The position numbers and the translations under genes were made by a program. The notes beneath the pieces are model-generated. The model was not told the DNA's origin. It saw only the letters and a list, made by a program, of their open reading frames with translations, and searched no databases. From Bacteroidota bacterium (GTDB lineage Bacteria; Bacteroidota; Bacteroidia; Chitinophagales; Chitinophagaceae): a stretch of DNA of 7,217 bases. Shown here piece by piece: positions 4,930 to 7,217 of this stretch. Position 1 is the stretch's first letter. Each line of letters opens with the position of its first letter. Location of the stretch: assembly GCA_947441205.1 (NCBI GenBank), contig CANETM010000079.1:1-7217 (forward strand), written 5' to 3'.

Positions 4930-7131
4930 ATGAAAAATGAGGTCATGATTAAGTGTTATGCAACTACGCTATTTATTTTACTATTTTTTCAACAAAACTT
5001 AGCACAAATAAAAATTAAAGATAGTAGTCAGTGGAATAATTTACCTGATTTAACCGTGGTAGGCCGAAATAGTAAAAGCGACTATCAGCAAATGCCTGAA
5101 ATTGTTGGAACTAATATTTATGCTGGTAAGAAAAACGCTTTGATTGTACTTGATAATGTTCAAGGCAATGTTGTTAATAATACAATGAGGCAGGTTTTGG
5201 CAAAAGTTCCTGGAATACATATTTGGGAGAGTGATCCAAGTGGAATACAAATTGGTATTGCAACTAGAGGATTGAGTCCAAATAGAAGTTGGGAATTTAA
5301 TGTAAGACAAAATGGGTACGATATTGCTGCTGATCCTTTTGGCTATCCAGAAGCATACTATAATCCACCATTACAAGCAGTACAAAGAATTGAAATTGTT
5401 AGAGGTCAAGGTGCATTACAGTATGGACCACAATTTGGGGGATTGATAAATTACATCATCAAAAATGGATCAGAAATTAATAAAGCATTTGAATTTGAGA
5501 CTCAACAAAGTACTGGGTCATTTGGATTAAGAAATAACTTTACAGCTATTGGCGGAAAGAAAGGCAATATAAACTACTACGGTTTTTTTGACCAACGAGA
5601 TGGAGATGGATGGAGAGAAAATAGTAATTATTTTACAAAAGCAGGCTTTGGGACCATTACATACCAATTAAATAAGGCATTCTCAATATCATTTGAGCTT
5701 ATGCATTCTAGGATTAGAAGTCAACAACCCGGTGGATTAACCGACCAACAAATTTCAAATGATGCAAGACAAAGTTTAAGGCCTCGAAATTGGTTAGACG
5801 TTACATGGACTACCCCAGCCTTGATACTTAATTACCAAATAAATAATAATACAAGATGGAATACAAAGCTTTACGGGACCATTGGCGATCGAAATAGTGT
5901 TGGCTTTTTACTTCCCATAAATATAAAAGACAGTATCAATCAAACAACCTTACAATATAATAACAGGCTTGTAAATATAGATAGATACAGAAACGCAGGA
6001 CTAGAAAGTAGAATCATCACAAATTATCAATTAGGCAAATTTAACAATACTATATCTGCAGGATTGAGATTATACACAGGTAGCACAAGTAGATTAGCAG
6101 ATGGGAAAGGTAATACCAATTCAGATTATGATATTAGTATTGATGGAATTTTTCAAAGAGATATTAAATTTACATCCAACAATATTGCAGGTTTTATTGA
6201 AAATATTTTTAGAATAAATGATCGATTCTATATCATCCCAGGAATTAGATATGAATGGTTAGAAGGAGCAGCTGCTGGAAGAAACGGAATAATCAATGGC
6301 AGTCCAATTACATTACAAAACATTACTAGGAGTAGGTATTTTTTATTAAGTGGGATTGGCTCCGAATTTCATATAACAGCTCAAACTGAATTATACGCAA
6401 ACATATCCCAAGCTTATAGGCCTATTCAATTTGCAAATTTACAAGCCCCTCCTACAACCGATATAGTTGATCCCAATTTAAAGGATGCAAAAGGATTTAA
6501 CTTTGATTTTGGATACCGAGGTAAAATTCGAAACTTCTTTCAATTTGACATGAGTGTTTTTTACCTTCAATATAATAACCGAATTGGAACTATTACAACT
6601 TCAGATAATAATAGGTTGGTTACAAATGTTGGTGCTAGCAATAGTAAAGGCTTTGAAAGCTATGTTGAATTTAATCCAATTCGTGCGTTTACTAATAGTG
6701 AACAATTGGATTGTATCCTATTTTCATCATTTGCATATACCGATGCAAAATATAGTTCTAATTTTTTAAACGCAAATACAAAAGGAAAAAGGGTTGAAAA
6801 TGCACCTTCAGAAATTTTTAGAGGAGGTATTAGTTTCGGAGTAAAACAATTACTTCTTTCCATTCAATTGAGCAAGGTGAGTGCCAGTTATAGTGATGCG
6901 AATAATACAATCAAACCAAGCTCAAATGGCAACATAGGTTTAATTCCAGCTTATACAGTCACTGATTTATTCGGTTCCTATAAATTTTCGAAATCAATAC
7001 AAATCAAGACAGGCGTTAATAATGTATTTAATGCAATTTATTTTACACGCCGATCAGGAGGCTATCCAGGACCTGGCGCTTTACCTGCTGATGGCCAAAA
7101 TTATTTTTTAACAATTGGTGTAAAGCTATAG
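4930..7131 (+). CDS. FecA-like TonB-dependent outer-membrane receptor
   Basis: This is a 22-strand-type outer-membrane receptor that should import a ferric chelate, possibly ferric citrate, using TonB-ExbBD energy. From the ATG at 4930 it is 733 residues, normal for a receptor without extra domains. Residues 1-25 form a signal peptide (hydrophobic TLFILLFF, cleavage near NLA|Q). LPDLTVVG at 38-45 is a plausible TonB box. The plug at about 55-180 has RQVLAKVPGI, RGLSPNRSWEFNVRQNGYD and RIEIVRGQGALQYG. The rest is beta barrel, ending YFTRRSGGYPGPG and FLTIGVKL, as in the FecA-type family. No N-terminal STN signalling domain or carboxypeptidase-like domain is present. The frame is open from a GTG at 4900, but that would put extra residues before the signal peptide. 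The ATG at 4945 is an equally good start. It is monocistronic in view, insulated by terminators upstream. Family is firm; the substrate is inferred. Confidence 0.9.
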   Translation: MKNEVMIKCYATTLFILLFFQQNLAQIKIKDSSQWNNLPDLTVVGRNSKSDYQQMPEIVGTNIYAGKKNALIVLDNVQGNVVNNTMRQVLAKVPGIHIWESDPSGIQIGIATRGLSPNRSWEFNVRQNGYDIAADPFGYPEAYYNPPLQAVQRIEIVRGQGALQYGPQFGGLINYIIKNGSEINKAFEFETQQSTGSFGLRNNFTAIGGKKGNINYYGFFDQRDGDGWRENSNYFTKAGFGTITYQLNKAFSISFELMHSRIRSQQPGGLTDQQISNDARQSLRPRNWLDVTWTTPALILNYQINNNTRWNTKLYGTIGDRNSVGFLLPINIKDSINQTTLQYNNRLVNIDRYRNAGLESRIITNYQLGKFNNTISAGLRLYTGSTSRLADGKGNTNSDYDISIDGIFQRDIKFTSNNIAGFIENIFRINDRFYIIPGIRYEWLEGAAAGRNGIINGSPITLQNITRSRYFLLSGIGSEFHITAQTELYANISQAYRPIQFANLQAPPTTDIVDPNLKDAKGFNFDFGYRGKIRNFFQFDMSVFYLQYNNRIGTITTSDNNRLVTNVGASNSKGFESYVEFNPIRAFTNSEQLDCILFSSFAYTDAKYSSNFLNANTKGKRVENAPSEIFRGGISFGVKQLLLSIQLSKVSASYSDANNTIKPSSNGNIGLIPAYTVTDLFGSYKFSKSIQIKTGVNNVFNAIYFTRRSGGYPGPGALPADGQNYFLTIGVKL

Positions 7132-7217
7132 GTTAAATAGTCCTTTATTCACCAACTGTAAGGTTTTAGTTTTATAATCACTTGGAATTAACAAAGTAAT
7201 ATTATGAGGGCTTCCAC
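7126..7217 (-). CDS. C-terminal end of an unidentified leftward gene (partial)
   Basis: Reading leftward from the right edge, one frame is open for 29 codons from 7215 and ends with TAG at 7126-7128. The visible piece begins GSPHNITLLIPSDYK and ends LQLVNKGLFNL. I do not recognise it. Its composition looks like a real protein end, and it would fill the otherwise empty 3' flank. Its stop overlaps the last 6 bases of the convergent receptor gene, so neither gene has a terminator between them. An open run this short could also arise by chance (my rough estimate is about one in ten per frame). Confidence 0.4.
   Translation of the reverse strand, partial: GSPHNITLLIPSDYKTKTLQLVNKGLFNL

Noticed and set aside
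5050..5310. 86-codon leftward open frame opposite the receptor plug domain
   Set aside because: It is complementary to the conserved plug sequence, with a Ser/Asn/Ile-rich composition typical of an antisense shadow.
6554..6863. Short open frames on both strands inside the receptor barrel
   Set aside because: They overlap continuous, well-patterned barrel coding sequence; neither has independent support.

Overview
The window looks like an ordinary chromosomal stretch of an AT-rich member of the Bacteroidota. My best guess is the Chitinophagales/Sphingobacteriales side, but the sequence alone does not fix the genus. Three things point there: a Bacteroidota-style short AMP nucleosidase next to a stand-alone HsdR-N-domain protein, a FecA-like TonB-dependent receptor, and TAnnTTTG-type promoter elements with almost no Shine-Dalgarno sequences. 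No mobile element, CRISPR array, tRNA or rRNA was seen.

Layout, left to right. (1) The 5' part of amn (AMP nucleosidase) runs leftward off the window edge. (2) Divergent from it is a 150-residue stand-alone PD-(D/E)XK protein of the HsdR-N type with its nuclease residues intact. (3) A leftward three-gene unit follows, in transcription order ccmC, ccmD, gdhA. It encodes two cytochrome c maturation membrane proteins and a mitochondrial-type glutamate dehydrogenase. The 53-residue ccmD was found by direct translation between its neighbours. (4) A 221-bp divergent intergenic region holds a good promoter-like element and a structured leader with two hairpins that carry the same CCGTAA loop. (5) queA (queuosine biosynthesis) reads rightward. 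(6) About 260 bp after queA contain three consecutive inverted repeats, at least one of them a textbook intrinsic terminator. (7) A FecA-like TonB-dependent outer-membrane receptor reads rightward. (8) At the right edge, the last 29 codons of a probable leftward gene overlap the receptor's stop.

Functionally the window is mostly housekeeping: purine salvage, haem handling for c-type cytochromes, nitrogen/carbon exchange at glutamate, tRNA wobble modification and outer-membrane iron uptake. I found no convincing new multi-gene system. The items most worth a second look are the paired identical-loop hairpins in the queA leader, the orphan HsdR-N nuclease-like protein, and the antenna-like insertion in the glutamate dehydrogenase.
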